Origin: Nitratireductor basaltis | Lineage (GTDB): Bacteria; Pseudomonadota; Alphaproteobacteria; Rhizobiales; Rhizobiaceae | DNA length: 64,000 nt | NCBI RefSeq assembly: GCF_000733725.1 | Contig: NZ_JMQM01000001.1 | Coordinates: 2,451,285-2,515,284 of the forward strand | Direction: 5' to 3' | In this document: positions 1 through 9,166 of the stretch, one piece after another | Numbering within the stretch: position 1 is the first letter of the stretch | Layout: each line of letters opens with the position of its first letter | Notes under the pieces: generated by a model | What the model was told of the DNA's origin: nothing | The model's input: the letters and a program-made list of their open reading frames with translations, nothing else | Database searches by the model: none | Made by a program: the position numbers and the translations under genes

Positions 1-493
1 GATCGCCGGGATTGCGGGAGGTGATGATGTTGCCATCCTCGACAACTTCCGAATCTTCCCACTCGGCGCCGGCATTCTTCACGTCTGTGGCGATGGAATT
101 GTAGGACGTCATGCGACGGCCCTTGGCGACACCTGCCTCGACCAGAAGCCACGGGGCATGGCAGATAGCGGCGAGCGGCTTGCCGCTGTCGGCGAAGGCC
201 TTGACCAGGGCAACGGCCTTCTCTTCCACACGCAGAAGATCCGGGTTGATCTGGCCACCGGGCAGAACCAGCGCGTCATAGTCATTCGGGTTCACGGCAT
301 CGAGCGCCTTGTCGACGGTAACGGAAGAACCCCAGTCCTTCTTGTCCCAGCCGGTGATCTCGCCGCTCTCCGGTGAGACGATGTGGATCTCGGCACCGGC
401 TTCGAGAAGGCGATCGCGCGGAACTTCAAGTTCCGACTGCTCGAAACCGTTGGTGGCGAGGATCGCGATGCGGGCCTGTTTGATGGAAGGCAT
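1..493 (-). CDS. DJ-1/PfpI family protein (type 1 glutamine amidotransferase-like), 3' end outside window
   Basis: The reading frame begins at ATG 493-491 with the Shine-Dalgarno sequence AAAGGAG just upstream and runs off the left edge, so about 164 residues are visible. The N-terminus reads MPSIKQARIAILATNGFEQSELEVPRD, typical of the PfpI/YhbO branch. The nucleophile elbow AICHAPWLL carries the family's Cys-His pair, and the GWDKKDWG and LPGGQINPD segments fit the fold. Family members are small cytoplasmic proteins linked to glyoxal or protein-glycation stress. The exact activity is not readable from sequence. It is transcribed away from the neighbouring dut. Confidence 0.88.
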   Translation of the reverse strand, partial: MPSIKQARIAILATNGFEQSELEVPRDRLLEAGAEIHIVSPESGEITGWDKKDWGSSVTVDKALDAVNPNDYDALVLPGGQINPDLLRVEEKAVALVKAFADSGKPLAAICHAPWLLVEAGVAKGRRMTSYNSIATDVKNAGAEWEDSEVVEDGNIITSRNPGD

Positions 494-589
494 GTCTGTC
501 GCTCCTTTGCTTGGGTGGATTCACCGCACTCAACGCATGGCAGGCCAGACAGTTCGATCACGATTTCCTGTTTGCGCGCCCGGGGCGTC

Positions 590-1072
590 TCACACCATGC
601 CGGTGGAGCCGAAACCGCCTTGCCCGCGTGTGGTCTCACCACCGCTTTCGCGCTCTTCCAGACGCACTTGAACCACAGGCGCCACCACAAGCTGGGCAAT
701 GCGCAGACCACGCGTGATGGCGAAGTCCTCGTCGCCGTGATTGACGAGGATAACGCCAACCTCTCCGCGATAATCGGCATCGATGGTTCCAGGTGCGTTG
801 AGGCAGGTGATGCCATGCTTGAGCGCGAGGCCCGAACGAGGGCGGACCTGACCTTCGAAGCCTTCCGGAAGTTCCAGGACGAGGCCCGTGGGCACGAGCA
901 CGCGCTTGCCCGGCAGCAGGATGATCTGGCGGTCTTCGGGAACGGCAGCGCGCAGATCCATGCCTGCAGCACCAGTGCTTTCATAGGCAGGGAGCGGCAG
1001 ATCGGCAGCGTGGGGAAGGCGAATGACACCAATGGTGGGGCCAATGACGGGCGTGGAGATGTTTTGTGACAT
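590..1072 (-). CDS. dut: dUTP diphosphatase (dUTPase)
   Basis: This 160-residue protein carries all five motifs of trimeric dUTPases in order: AGMDLRA (I), [10 protein letters not shown] (II), [15 protein letters not shown] (III, with the catalytic Asp), [10 protein letters not shown] (IV) and the Gly-rich C-terminal [10 protein letters not shown] (V). It hydrolyses dUTP to dUMP and pyrophosphate, keeping uracil out of DNA and feeding thymidylate synthesis. Length is normal for a bacterial homotrimeric enzyme. In many relatives dut sits next to coaBC; here coaBC is about 10 kb away with ubiE/ubiB. Confidence 0.97.
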   Translation of the reverse strand: MSQNISTPVIGPTIGVIRLPHAADLPLPAYESTGAAGMDLRAAVPEDRQIILLPGKRVLVPTGLVLELPEGFEGQVRPRSGLALKHGITCLNAPGTIDADYRGEVGVILVNHGDEDFAITRGLRIAQLVVAPVVQVRLEERESGGETTRGQGGFGSTGMV

Positions 1073-1254
1073 GGGACGCTGACCTGTCTCGGCTGAAGTG
1101 GGTTTGTCCTATCGTCTGACCGCTTTCGCTTCGCATTTCAACATGGGTGAGCAGAACCAGCCGCGATTATGCACCGCTCGTCGCTTCAGGAAAGCGTTCG
1201 ACAGGCAGGCCAAGCCTTGTTAAAAGCGCCCCGCTTTCACACGACCGGATCATC

Positions 1255-2844
1255 ATGCCCGAGAAACTCGCCGACGCGGTGGCGCGCCGCCGCACATTCG
1301 CAATCATCTCCCACCCGGATGCGGGTAAGACGACGCTGACGGAAAAGCTGCTGCTTTTCGGCGGCGCGATCCAGCTTGCCGGTGAGGTGAAGGCGAAGAA
1401 GGACCGGGTGCAGACGCGTTCGGACTGGATGAAGATCGAGCGCGAGCGCGGCATCTCGGTCGTGACCTCGGTCATGACCTTCGAATATGGCGACCATGTC
1501 TTCAACCTGCTCGACACGCCGGGCCACGAAGACTTTGCCGACGACACCTATCGCACGCTGACGGCTGTGGACTCTGCCGTCATGGTGATCGACGCAGCCA
1601 AGGGCATCGAGCCGCGAACGCTGAAGCTGTTCGAGGTCTGCCGGTTGCGTGACATTCCGATCGTCACCTTCGTCAACAAGATGGACCGCGAAAGCCGCGA
1701 TCCCTTCGAGATCCTCGACGAGATCGAGCAGAAGCTGGCGCTTGATACAGCGCCGGTTACATGGCCGATCGGTCGGGGCAAGAGCTTCTCGGGCACGTTC
1801 AACCTTGCGAACTCCACCATCCGCCGCTCGGACGCCGATGTCGAGCCGGAGAAGGTGAACGGGCCGGAAGCGAGCCAGATCGCCGAGATGCTGCCGGAAT
1901 TCGAGCGTGACGCATTTGTCGAGGAGATGATGCTGGCGCAGGAGGCCTGCCGGCCCTTCGACATGCAGTCCTTCCGCGAGGGACATCTCACCCCGGTCTA
2001 TTTCGGTTCCGCACTTCGCAATTTCGGTGTGCGCGATCTGATCGAGGCGCTGGGCGCGGTCGGACCGCAGCCGCGCGACCAGGAAGCCGACCGCCGCACT
2101 GTGGCAGCTGACGAAGAGAAGATGACCTCATTCGTCTTCAAGATCCAGGCAAACATGGATCCCAACCACCGCGACCGTATCGCATTCGTGCGCGTGTGTT
2201 CGGGCAAGTTGCAGCGTGGCATGAAGGCCAAGCTGGTGCGAACGGGCAAGCCGATCAGCCTTTCCGCACCGCAGTTCTTCTTCGCCAAGAGCCGCATCAC
2301 GGCAGACGAAGCCTTTGCGGGCGACGTGGTGGGCATTCCCAATCACGGCACGCTGCGCATCGGCGACACGCTGACGGAAGGTGAGGAACTGCTCTTCCGC
2401 GGCGTACCGAACTTCGCGCCGGAAATCCTGCGCCGGGTTCGCCTGGGCGACGCCATGAAGGCCAAGAAGCTGAAGGAAGCGCTTCAGCAGATGGCCGAAG
2501 AAGGTGTCGTGCAGCTCTTCACGCCCGAGGACGGCTCTCCTGCCATCGTGGGCGTCGTTGGTGCACTGCAGCTCGATGTCCTGAAAGAGCGCCTGCAGAA
2601 CGAATACTCGCTGCCGGTCGATTTCGAGATGGCCCGTTTCTCGGTCTGCCGCTGGATCTCGGCGGAAGACAAGGGCGAGTTGGAACGCTTCATCAGTTCC
2701 CACCGCGCGGATATTGCGCGTGATCTTGATGAAGACCCGGTCTTCCTGGCCCCCCACGAATTCGGCCTCAATTACGAGGCGGATCGGTGGAAGCAGATCA
2801 CCTTCAAGGCGATAAAGGACTATCAGGCTTTGGAAGCGGCCTGA
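1255..2844 (+). CDS. prfC: Peptide chain release factor 3 (RF3)
   Basis: A translational GTPase that recycles RF1/RF2 from the ribosome after termination. The G domain shows SHPDAGKTTLTEK (P-loop), RGISVVTSVM (switch I), DTPGHEDF (G3) and NKMD (G4). The frame is open from GTG 1147, but I place the start at ATG 1255 (MPEKLADAVARRRTF). That gives 529 residues, the length of E. coli RF3, and the 36 extra N-terminal residues do not resemble the family. It is followed by a 307-bp gap before the large adhesin-like gene. Confidence 0.95.
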   Translation: MPEKLADAVARRRTFAIISHPDAGKTTLTEKLLLFGGAIQLAGEVKAKKDRVQTRSDWMKIERERGISVVTSVMTFEYGDHVFNLLDTPGHEDFADDTYRTLTAVDSAVMVIDAAKGIEPRTLKLFEVCRLRDIPIVTFVNKMDRESRDPFEILDEIEQKLALDTAPVTWPIGRGKSFSGTFNLANSTIRRSDADVEPEKVNGPEASQIAEMLPEFERDAFVEEMMLAQEACRPFDMQSFREGHLTPVYFGSALRNFGVRDLIEALGAVGPQPRDQEADRRTVAADEEKMTSFVFKIQANMDPNHRDRIAFVRVCSGKLQRGMKAKLVRTGKPISLSAPQFFFAKSRITADEAFAGDVVGIPNHGTLRIGDTLTEGEELLFRGVPNFAPEILRRVRLGDAMKAKKLKEALQQMAEEGVVQLFTPEDGSPAIVGVVGALQLDVLKERLQNEYSLPVDFEMARFSVCRWISAEDKGELERFISSHRADIARDLDEDPVFLAPHEFGLNYEADRWKQITFKAIKDYQALEAA

Positions 2845-3151
2845 GGCGAGCCGGAATCACCTACCGGCTAATTGTCTATATTCTTTCTCCCGTGGCAGCC
2901 TGACCTCTCCTGCTTGCTTTTCCTGGCAGGAGCGCTGCCGCTCGCGTGCACGATGTGACGCAGGGGCAATGTGGCGCATCAAGCACGACGCGCATTGTGG
3001 TTAAACAGAGATTACCGGGCTTCAGTTTTTCAAGAAGCTCATCCGGCCCAATGACGAAGGCGCTCCCATTTCGAGAGCGCGGGGGGCAGGCAGCGTACAA
3101 TTCAACAGCGCGAGCTTTTTTCAAGCGCTGCAGATATTTCAGGAGCATTCC
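2845..3151. other. Intergenic region before the repeat protein
   Basis: A 307-bp stretch with no convincing gene, terminator hairpin or sigma-70 promoter. It presumably carries the promoter of the 1297-residue repeat protein that starts at its right end. Short open frames here lack protein-like composition. Confidence 0.5.
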
Positions 3152-6100
3152 ATGCCCATCAAGCTTGAAGTTTTAAGCCCCGGACATGTCGAGGCGGTGC
3201 AGGTTACGTTGAACGGCCCACATACACAGTTCGACGTTTCGGAAGTCCGCACCGTTCGGCTGCATCTTCAGCCGCAATCGCATTTCCAGTTCTTCCGCAA
3301 CGGCGACGACCTGCTTCTGCAGATGCAAGACGGCGCGGAAAGCATACTTCTGATCGATTACTTCGAGGATGAGGACGACATTCCCGAGCTTCAGTTCCTT
3401 GCTGGAGATCAATCCTGCTTTCTGCCGATCAGTTTCGTCAACTATGACTATCAGGGTCTGTTGATACCCGAGATCGGCCAGGCGGCCTGCAGCAATGAGG
3501 GCTTTGCGGTGCCACCGCTTCTCCTGCTGGGCCTGTTGGGTGCGGGAGTTGCTGCGGCCGCTGTGATTGCCGACGACGATGATGGTGGCGGCGGCGGCGG
3601 AGGCACGACCCCGCCACCTGACGAGGCGCCGGAAGCGCCTGTCGTCAGTGCGATCACGGAAGATCTGGGAAGTGATCCCAGCGATGGCATCACCAACGAC
3701 AACACGCTCCTCTTCAGCGGCACCGGCCTGCCCGGAGCGATTGTTGTGGTCTATCTCAACGGTGAGGAGATTGGGTCGACTGTCGCCGAACAGGATGGCA
3801 GCTGGACCTTCAACCATACCGAAGTTCCGCTGGCGGACGGCATCTATCAGGTGACTGCCGCACAGAAGCTGGCAGCCGACGGGAAGCTTTCAGAAATTTC
3901 GGACGCGTTCCGCGTTGAGATCGATACGAATGATGGCGGGGTGAACCCGCTACCGTCGCCTCCACCGGTGATTACCCATATCACCGAGGATAACGGGCAC
4001 GACCCCAGTGACGGCGTCACCAATGACAACACGCTCTTCTTCAGCGGCACCGGAAAGCCGCACGCCACCGTCACGCTGTTTCTCGATGGTGAGGTGATCG
4101 GCACCGCACTGGTCGGCGAAGATGGCACATGGCAGGTCGACCACACTGACCAACCGCTCCCCGATGGCCGCTACGTCATGACTGCCACGCAGGAAGACCG
4201 CGCGGGCAATCCGGTTTCCGCCCCGTCCGACCCCTTCGATGTCGTGATCGACACGAACAATGGAGGCAGCGAGGAGACCCCGGCGCCCATCGTCACCGGC
4301 ATTACCGACGATAACGGCGAGAGCGACAGTGACGGTATCACCGACGACAACACGCTGGAGTTTCACGGCATCGGCGAGGCGAACGCGCTGGTTTTCGTTT
4401 ATCTCAACGGCGTCGAGATCGGTTCTGTCGTAGCAGGGGAAGACGGTCTTTGGACGTTGGACCATACAAGCGTGACGCTGGCCGACGGCGAATATGCCGT
4501 CACCGCGAGACAGGTCGATGCGGCCGGCAACGACATCTCGCCTCCCTCGGAGGTGTTCGACGTCATAATCGACACCAATATGGGGGGAACGGTTCCCACA
4601 CCTGCCCCTGCCATCACCGGCATCACCGAGGATGACGGGCACGATCCGAATGACGGCATTACCAAGGATGATCGCCTGTTCATCCACGGCACGGGTGAGC
4701 CGGGCGCAATCGTCACGATCTTCATGGACGGGGTCGAGATCGGTTCGCTGCAGGTCGACGCTGCAGGCGAATGGAATTTCGATTACACCAATACCGCAAT
4801 CCCGGAAGGCACCTATGACCTGACTGCCTCGCAGCGCGATCTTGCCGGAAATGACGAGTCTGAAACTTCCGATCCTTTCACCATCACCATTGATACCAAT
4901 GGAGGCGGTACGCGCCCGACACAGCCGCCGATGGTGACGGGTATTACGGATGATTCAGGTGTGCCGGACGACGGCGTGACGAATGACAATACGCTGTTTT
5001 TCCATGGCACTGCAGAACCGAACGCACTGGTATTCGTCTATCTGAACGGTCGGCAGATCGGCTCGGATATCGCAGATGCCGATGGCAACTGGACCTATGA
5101 CCACACCGAGGTGGTTCTGCGCGACGGACCGCATGTGGTAACCGCGACGCAGCAGGATGCTGCCGGCAATGATGTGTCGGACGAATCGGAGCCGTTCGAC
5201 ATCTACATCGATTCCGGCGCAACGGGCCCGGTGCCTCCGCCGGTTATCACTCATATCGACATCGATAGCGGTCACTCCGACAGCGATGGCGTTACCAAGC
5301 ATGGCGAGGTGGATATTCATGGCGTGGGAAGGCCCAATGCGATCATCTATGTGCGCATCGATGGCCAGGAGGTCGGCTCGGTGGCCGCGGATGCGAACGG
5401 AGCATGGGTGTTCCCCAAGGAGCAGGTCTCGCTCGGCGAGGGTCCGCATGTCATCGAAGCGCAGCAGCAGGACCTTGCGGGAAATGACCTTTCCCCTCTC
5501 TCGGACCCGTTTGACGTTGTCGTCGACACCAACAATGGTGGGGCTGATCCGACGCAGCCGCCGGTGGTAACCGCGATCACGGAGGATTCAGGAGACCCGG
5601 ATGGTGTCACGAATGACAACACGCTCGTCTTCCACGGGATGAGCGAGCCTTTTGCGCTCGTGAAGCTCTACATCGATGGCACTTTCGTGGGTACCGGCAT
5701 CGCTGATGAGAATGGCGCGTGGGATGTCAATCACACACAAACGGCTCTGGCAGATGGAACCTATGCAATAACCGCCACGCAGGAGGATCAGGCCGGCAAC
5801 GCGGAATCCGCCCACTCGGACGTGTTCGAAGTGGTCATCGACACGAATGAAAACGGCACCGTGCCCACGCCGCCGCCGGTCATAACCGGCATTACGGAGG
5901 ACAGCGGCGAGCCCGATGGCGTCACGAATGACAACCGGTTGATATTCCACGGAACGAGCGAGCCAAACGCAACGATCGAACTGTTTATCAACGGCGTTTC
6001 CATCGGCACGGTAAAGGCCAGGCCAGATGGCAGCTGGGATTACAGTCATGAAGGCGTTGCGCTGGCGGATGGCGCCTATGTGGTGACCGCAACGCAGCGT

Positions 6101-7045
6101 GACCTTGCGAACAATGATCCTTCGGCTCCCTCCGCACCATTCGACCTTCTTGTGGACACCAATAATGGCGGAAACACACCGACCAACCCACCAATTGTCG
6201 ACGGCATCAACACGGATGACGGGCGGGAGCCGGATGACGGCATCACCAGTGACAACACGATCTCCGTCCATGGTCGCTCTGACGAGCCGGATGGCGCGGT
6301 GGTAACCGTCACCATCTCGACGCCCGGCGGGAGCGTGGTCGCGACGTTGACGGCAGTGGTTCAGGGAGGCACCTGGGAAACCGAGCCGACGCAACCGCTC
6401 GCTGACGGGGACTATGATGTGAGCGCGACGCAGCGTGACCTTGCCGACAACCCGGAATCCGTGCCGTCGGTTTCCATGCCGATCATCATCGACACGAACG
6501 AGAATGGGACGGTCCCAACTGCCCCGCCTGTCATAGTTGGAATACGCGACGATACTGGCGCGGAGGATGGTTACACCAGTGACGACACGCTGTTCTTCTA
6601 CGGCACCGGCGAGCGCTTCGCATTGGTGACCATCTATCTGGACGGAACGGCAATCGGATCCGAAATTGCTGATGCAAATGGCGAATGGGAATATGACCAT
6701 ACGCATGTCGTGCTGCCGGAGGCTACCTATCAGGTAACCGCGACGCAGCAGGACGCGGCACACAATCCACCGTCCGGACCCTCGGACGCATTCGAGTTGA
6801 CAATCGACAAGACGCCGATCGGCCCGCCAACACGTGCAGTGGATGCGGGGCTCGATATGGTCCTGTTTGCCGAGGAGCCGTTGGACATCCAGCTGGACGA
6901 TGACGGTGGTGACATCGAATTTCCGCTTGAGGAGGTGCAGAAGGAAACCGTCCCCGCGGATGAAAGCGGTTTCGAGTTTCATCATGCCAGCACCCACGGC
7001 CCTGCAAACGAGGCGGTGGAGATATCACGCTTGAGCGAAATCTGA
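3152..7045 (+). CDS. BapA-like surface protein with ten Ig-like repeats
   Basis: A 1297-residue acidic protein. Residues 1-110 resemble the prefix domain of BapA-type biofilm adhesins (SEVRTVRLHLQP, FFRNGDDLLLQMQDGAESI). Residues 119-140 form a hydrophobic Leu/Ala segment followed by an Asp/Gly run. From about 160 to 1225 there are ten tandem bacterial Ig-like domains of roughly 100 residues, each with a start like PPVITGITEDSG, an Asp-rich DGVTNDNTL turn, a DG.W core and an end like VVIDTN. The turns could bind calcium. The roughly 70-residue acidic tail has no RTX nonapeptides or clear type I secretion target domain, and no type I exporter genes are adjacent. There is no classical N-terminal signal peptide. 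A role in adhesion or biofilm is inferred from the architecture only. Confidence 0.85.
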   Translation: MPIKLEVLSPGHVEAVQVTLNGPHTQFDVSEVRTVRLHLQPQSHFQFFRNGDDLLLQMQDGAESILLIDYFEDEDDIPELQFLAGDQSCFLPISFVNYDYQGLLIPEIGQAACSNEGFAVPPLLLLGLLGAGVAAAAVIADDDDGGGGGGGTTPPPDEAPEAPVVSAITEDLGSDPSDGITNDNTLLFSGTGLPGAIVVVYLNGEEIGSTVAEQDGSWTFNHTEVPLADGIYQVTAAQKLAADGKLSEISDAFRVEIDTNDGGVNPLPSPPPVITHITEDNGHDPSDGVTNDNTLFFSGTGKPHATVTLFLDGEVIGTALVGEDGTWQVDHTDQPLPDGRYVMTATQEDRAGNPVSAPSDPFDVVIDTNNGGSEETPAPIVTGITDDNGESDSDGITDDNTLEFHGIGEANALVFVYLNGVEIGSVVAGEDGLWTLDHTSVTLADGEYAVTARQVDAAGNDISPPSEVFDVIIDTNMGGTVPTPAPAITGITEDDGHDPNDGITKDDRLFIHGTGEPGAIVTIFMDGVEIGSLQVDAAGEWNFDYTNTAIPEGTYDLTASQRDLAGNDESETSDPFTITIDTNGGGTRPTQPPMVTGITDDSGVPDDGVTNDNTLFFHGTAEPNALVFVYLNGRQIGSDIADADGNWTYDHTEVVLRDGPHVVTATQQDAAGNDVSDESEPFDIYIDSGATGPVPPPVITHIDIDSGHSDSDGVTKHGEVDIHGVGRPNAIIYVRIDGQEVGSVAADANGAWVFPKEQVSLGEGPHVIEAQQQDLAGNDLSPLSDPFDVVVDTNNGGADPTQPPVVTAITEDSGDPDGVTNDNTLVFHGMSEPFALVKLYIDGTFVGTGIADENGAWDVNHTQTALADGTYAITATQEDQAGNAESAHSDVFEVVIDTNENGTVPTPPPVITGITEDSGEPDGVTNDNRLIFHGTSEPNATIELFINGVSIGTVKARPDGSWDYSHEGVALADGAYVVTATQRDLANNDPSAPSAPFDLLVDTNNGGNTPTNPPIVDGINTDDGREPDDGITSDNTISVHGRSDEPDGAVVTVTISTPGGSVVATLTAVVQGGTWETEPTQPLADGDYDVSATQRDLADNPESVPSVSMPIIIDTNENGTVPTAPPVIVGIRDDTGAEDGYTSDDTLFFYGTGERFALVTIYLDGTAIGSEIADANGEWEYDHTHVVLPEATYQVTATQQDAAHNPPSGPSDAFELTIDKTPIGPPTRAVDAGLDMVLFAEEPLDIQLDDDGGDIEFPLEEVQKETVPADESGFEFHHASTHGPANEAVEISRLSEI

Positions 7046-7226
7046 CCTTGGACGGGGCGTGAGCGCGTGATGCGCTTGCGTCCCTCTCCTCCCCTATGGC
7101 TGCCGCACCTGAAGCCTGCTGCGTAGAAAAATTTTCCGCGAATGCCTTGAAACACAAAGCTCCCGACCTGACCTGCAATCAGGTGATCCTGTAAGTTGAG
7201 GTCACATTGCTTCAGGGAGAGTAACC

Positions 7227-7886
7227 ATGGGTCTTCGCATCAACGATACCGCGCCGGATTTCACGGCAGAGACGACCGCAGGCAAGATCAACTTTCATGA
7301 GTGGATCGGTGATGGCTGGGCGGTGCTGTTCAGTCACCCCAAAAATTTCACGCCGGTCTGCACGACCGAGCTTGGCACGATGGCCGGCCTGGCGGGCGAA
7401 TTCGAGAAGCGCAATGTGAAGATCATCGGCATCTCGGTCGACCCGGTGGAGGACCACAAGCGCTGGAAGGACGACATTCGCACCGCCACGGGCCATGCAG
7501 TCGATTATCCGCTGATCGGCGACAGTGATCTCAAGGTCGCGAAGCTCTACGACATGTTGCCGGCCGATGCGGGCGAAAGCTCTGAAGGCCGCACGCCTGC
7601 CGACAACGCGACGGTACGCTCGGTCTATGTCATCGGGCCCGACAAGAAGATCAAGCTTGTGCTGACCTATCCGATGACGACGGGGCGCAACTTCGACGAG
7701 ATCCTGCGCGCCATCGACTCCATGCAGCTGACCGCCAAGCATCAGGTGGCCACGCCTGCCAACTGGAAGCAGGGCGAGGACGTGATCATCACGCCGGCTG
7801 TCTCCAACGAGGATGCGACCAAGCGCTTCGGTTCCTACGAGACCATCCTGCCTTATCTGCGCAAGACGAAGCAGCCTGAGGCGTAA
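7227..7886 (+). CDS. 1-Cys peroxiredoxin (Prx6-type)
   Basis: This 219-residue thiol peroxidase reduces H2O2 and organic hydroperoxides. The active-site segment is HPKNFTPVCTTE with peroxidatic Cys45, and I see no other Cys in the protein. That and the long C-terminal extension (VATPANWKQGEDVIITP) place it in the Prx6/1-Cys group rather than AhpC. The electron donor is not encoded nearby. The start has a good ribosome-binding site (GGGAG). It ends shortly before a strong rho-independent terminator. Confidence 0.94.
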   Translation: MGLRINDTAPDFTAETTAGKINFHEWIGDGWAVLFSHPKNFTPVCTTELGTMAGLAGEFEKRNVKIIGISVDPVEDHKRWKDDIRTATGHAVDYPLIGDSDLKVAKLYDMLPADAGESSEGRTPADNATVRSVYVIGPDKKIKLVLTYPMTTGRNFDEILRAIDSMQLTAKHQVATPANWKQGEDVIITPAVSNEDATKRFGSYETILPYLRKTKQPEA

Positions 7887-7924
7887 GGCCGCAAGTTTCG
7901 AGCCCGGTCTCGTCACATTCGTAA

Positions 7925-7957
7925 AAGAGACTCCGCTCGTTTTGAACGGAGTCTTTT
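7925..7957 (+). terminator. Rho-independent terminator after the peroxiredoxin
   Basis: The arms AGACTCCG (7928-7935) and CGGAGTCT (7947-7954) form a perfect 8-bp stem, extended by A/T pairs into a run of seven T. The right arm contains GGAG, the only Shine-Dalgarno candidate for the next gene (ATG 7962). Confidence 0.88.
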
Positions 7958-7961
7958 TTTC

Positions 7962-8276
7962 ATGCGTAAGTTTTCAATCATCCTCCTCACGCTTGCCGGT
8001 GTCGGCACTCTTGCCACCGGTGCTCATGCCTGGGATCAGACGGCATCCAAGCTGAAGGACCAGTGCCTCTCCTCCTCCACGGTGCGCAATGCCATCCACA
8101 ATCCGCGCATCTGGGTCGATACGCGTGGCTCGCAGAATTTCAGCTATGCCATTGTCGGCGGTGACTCCAAGCACTCGCGCGACGAGATCGGCTTCATCTG
8201 CATCTACGACAAGGCCAGGGAAAAGATGGAGATCAGCGGCGAAGTGCACGAGGACGATCTCGACCGCATCTTCTAA
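7962..8276 (+). CDS. Small secreted protein of unknown function
   Basis: A 104-residue protein with a clear Sec signal peptide (MRKFSIILLTLAGVGTLATGAHA, cleavage expected after AHA), leaving about 81 periplasmic residues with two Cys that could form a disulphide. I do not recognise the family. The start is fixed by the signal peptide. Its Shine-Dalgarno GGAG (7948-7951) lies 10 nt upstream inside the right arm of the preceding terminator, so transcripts that read through would have the ribosome-binding site paired. Confidence 0.75.
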   Translation: MRKFSIILLTLAGVGTLATGAHAWDQTASKLKDQCLSSSTVRNAIHNPRIWVDTRGSQNFSYAIVGGDSKHSRDEIGFICIYDKAREKMEISGEVHEDDLDRIF

Positions 8277-8379
8277 AGCAATGGACTGCTGAGCAGTCTC
8301 GCCCTACATCGCTCCAATGGCATGGCGCGACCAATCCTCTTGCGATATGGTCGCGCCGAATTTTTCAAGAAGGCGAGCG

Positions 8380-9156
8380 ATGTCAGAGCAACGGACCACC
8401 GCTGATGGCGGCATGGAAACGGCCTACGGCTTCAAGCAGGTTGGGCAGGGCGAGAAGCAGCCACTGGTCAATGAGGTGTTTCATCGGGTTGCCGACCGAT
8501 ATGACCTGATGAACGACCTCATGTCCGCCGGACTGCACCGTCTGTGGAAGGACGGCATGGTGTCCTGGCTGAACCCGCCCAAGCGGCACGGTTTCAGGTC
8601 GCTGGATGTTGCCGGCGGCACGGGGGACATTGCCTTCCGCATTGTCGAGGCATCCAATCGCAATGCCGATGTCACGGTTCTCGACATCAACGGCTCCATG
8701 CTGAAGGTGGGCGAGGAACGTGCGCTGAAGCGCGGCATCGCCGAAAACCTCACCTTTGTCGAAGCCAACGCGGAGGAACTTCCCTTCGAAGACAACAGCT
8801 TCGACGCCTATACGATCGCCTTTGGCATTCGCAATGTCCCGCGCATCGATGTGGCACTGTCGGAAGCCTATCGCGTCCTGAAGCCCGGCGGGCGCTTTCT
8901 TTGCCTCGAATTTTCGGAAGTGGACATGCCGCTTCTCGACCGCATCTATGACGAGTGGTCATTCCGCGCGATCCCGCCCATCGGCAAGATGGTGACGGGC
9001 GATGACGAGCCTTATCGCTATCTTGTGGAATCGATCCGCAAATTCCCCAACCAGAAGGACTTCGCGGCCATGATCACGCGCGCTGGCTTCTCCCGCGTGA
9101 CATGGCGCGACTATTCCGGCGGCATTGCAGCACTGCATTCCGGCTGGAAGATCTGA
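8380..9156 (+). CDS. ubiE: Ubiquinone/menaquinone C-methyltransferase UbiE
   Basis: An SAM-dependent methyltransferase that C-methylates the demethoxy-benzoquinol ring in ubiquinone synthesis. The 258 residues contain the UbiE N-terminal [20 protein letters not shown], motif [13 protein letters not shown], and the [14 protein letters not shown] and [12 protein letters not shown] segments. I chose ATG 8380 over the in-frame ATG 8317 because it has AAGG upstream and matches the family N-terminus. It is followed 10 nt later by ubiB, a conserved pairing. Confidence 0.96.
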   Translation: MSEQRTTADGGMETAYGFKQVGQGEKQPLVNEVFHRVADRYDLMNDLMSAGLHRLWKDGMVSWLNPPKRHGFRSLDVAGGTGDIAFRIVEASNRNADVTVLDINGSMLKVGEERALKRGIAENLTFVEANAEELPFEDNSFDAYTIAFGIRNVPRIDVALSEAYRVLKPGGRFLCLEFSEVDMPLLDRIYDEWSFRAIPPIGKMVTGDDEPYRYLVESIRKFPNQKDFAAMITRAGFSRVTWRDYSGGIAALHSGWKI

Positions 9157-9166
9157 CGGGAAATCA

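Noticed and set aside
3650..6830. Repeated DNA at ~300-bp spacing considered as a CRISPR or tandem DNA repeat
   Set aside because: The repetition is at protein level (Ig-like domains), with divergent nucleotide sequence and no short identical direct repeats with unique spacers.
5588..6997. 469-codon open frame antisense to the repeat protein
   Set aside because: It mirrors the repeated DNA of the sense gene, so its length follows from the repeats.
8284..8298. GACTGC-TGA-GCAGTC hairpin after the small secreted protein
   Set aside because: Only 6 bp with no T run; too weak to call a terminator.
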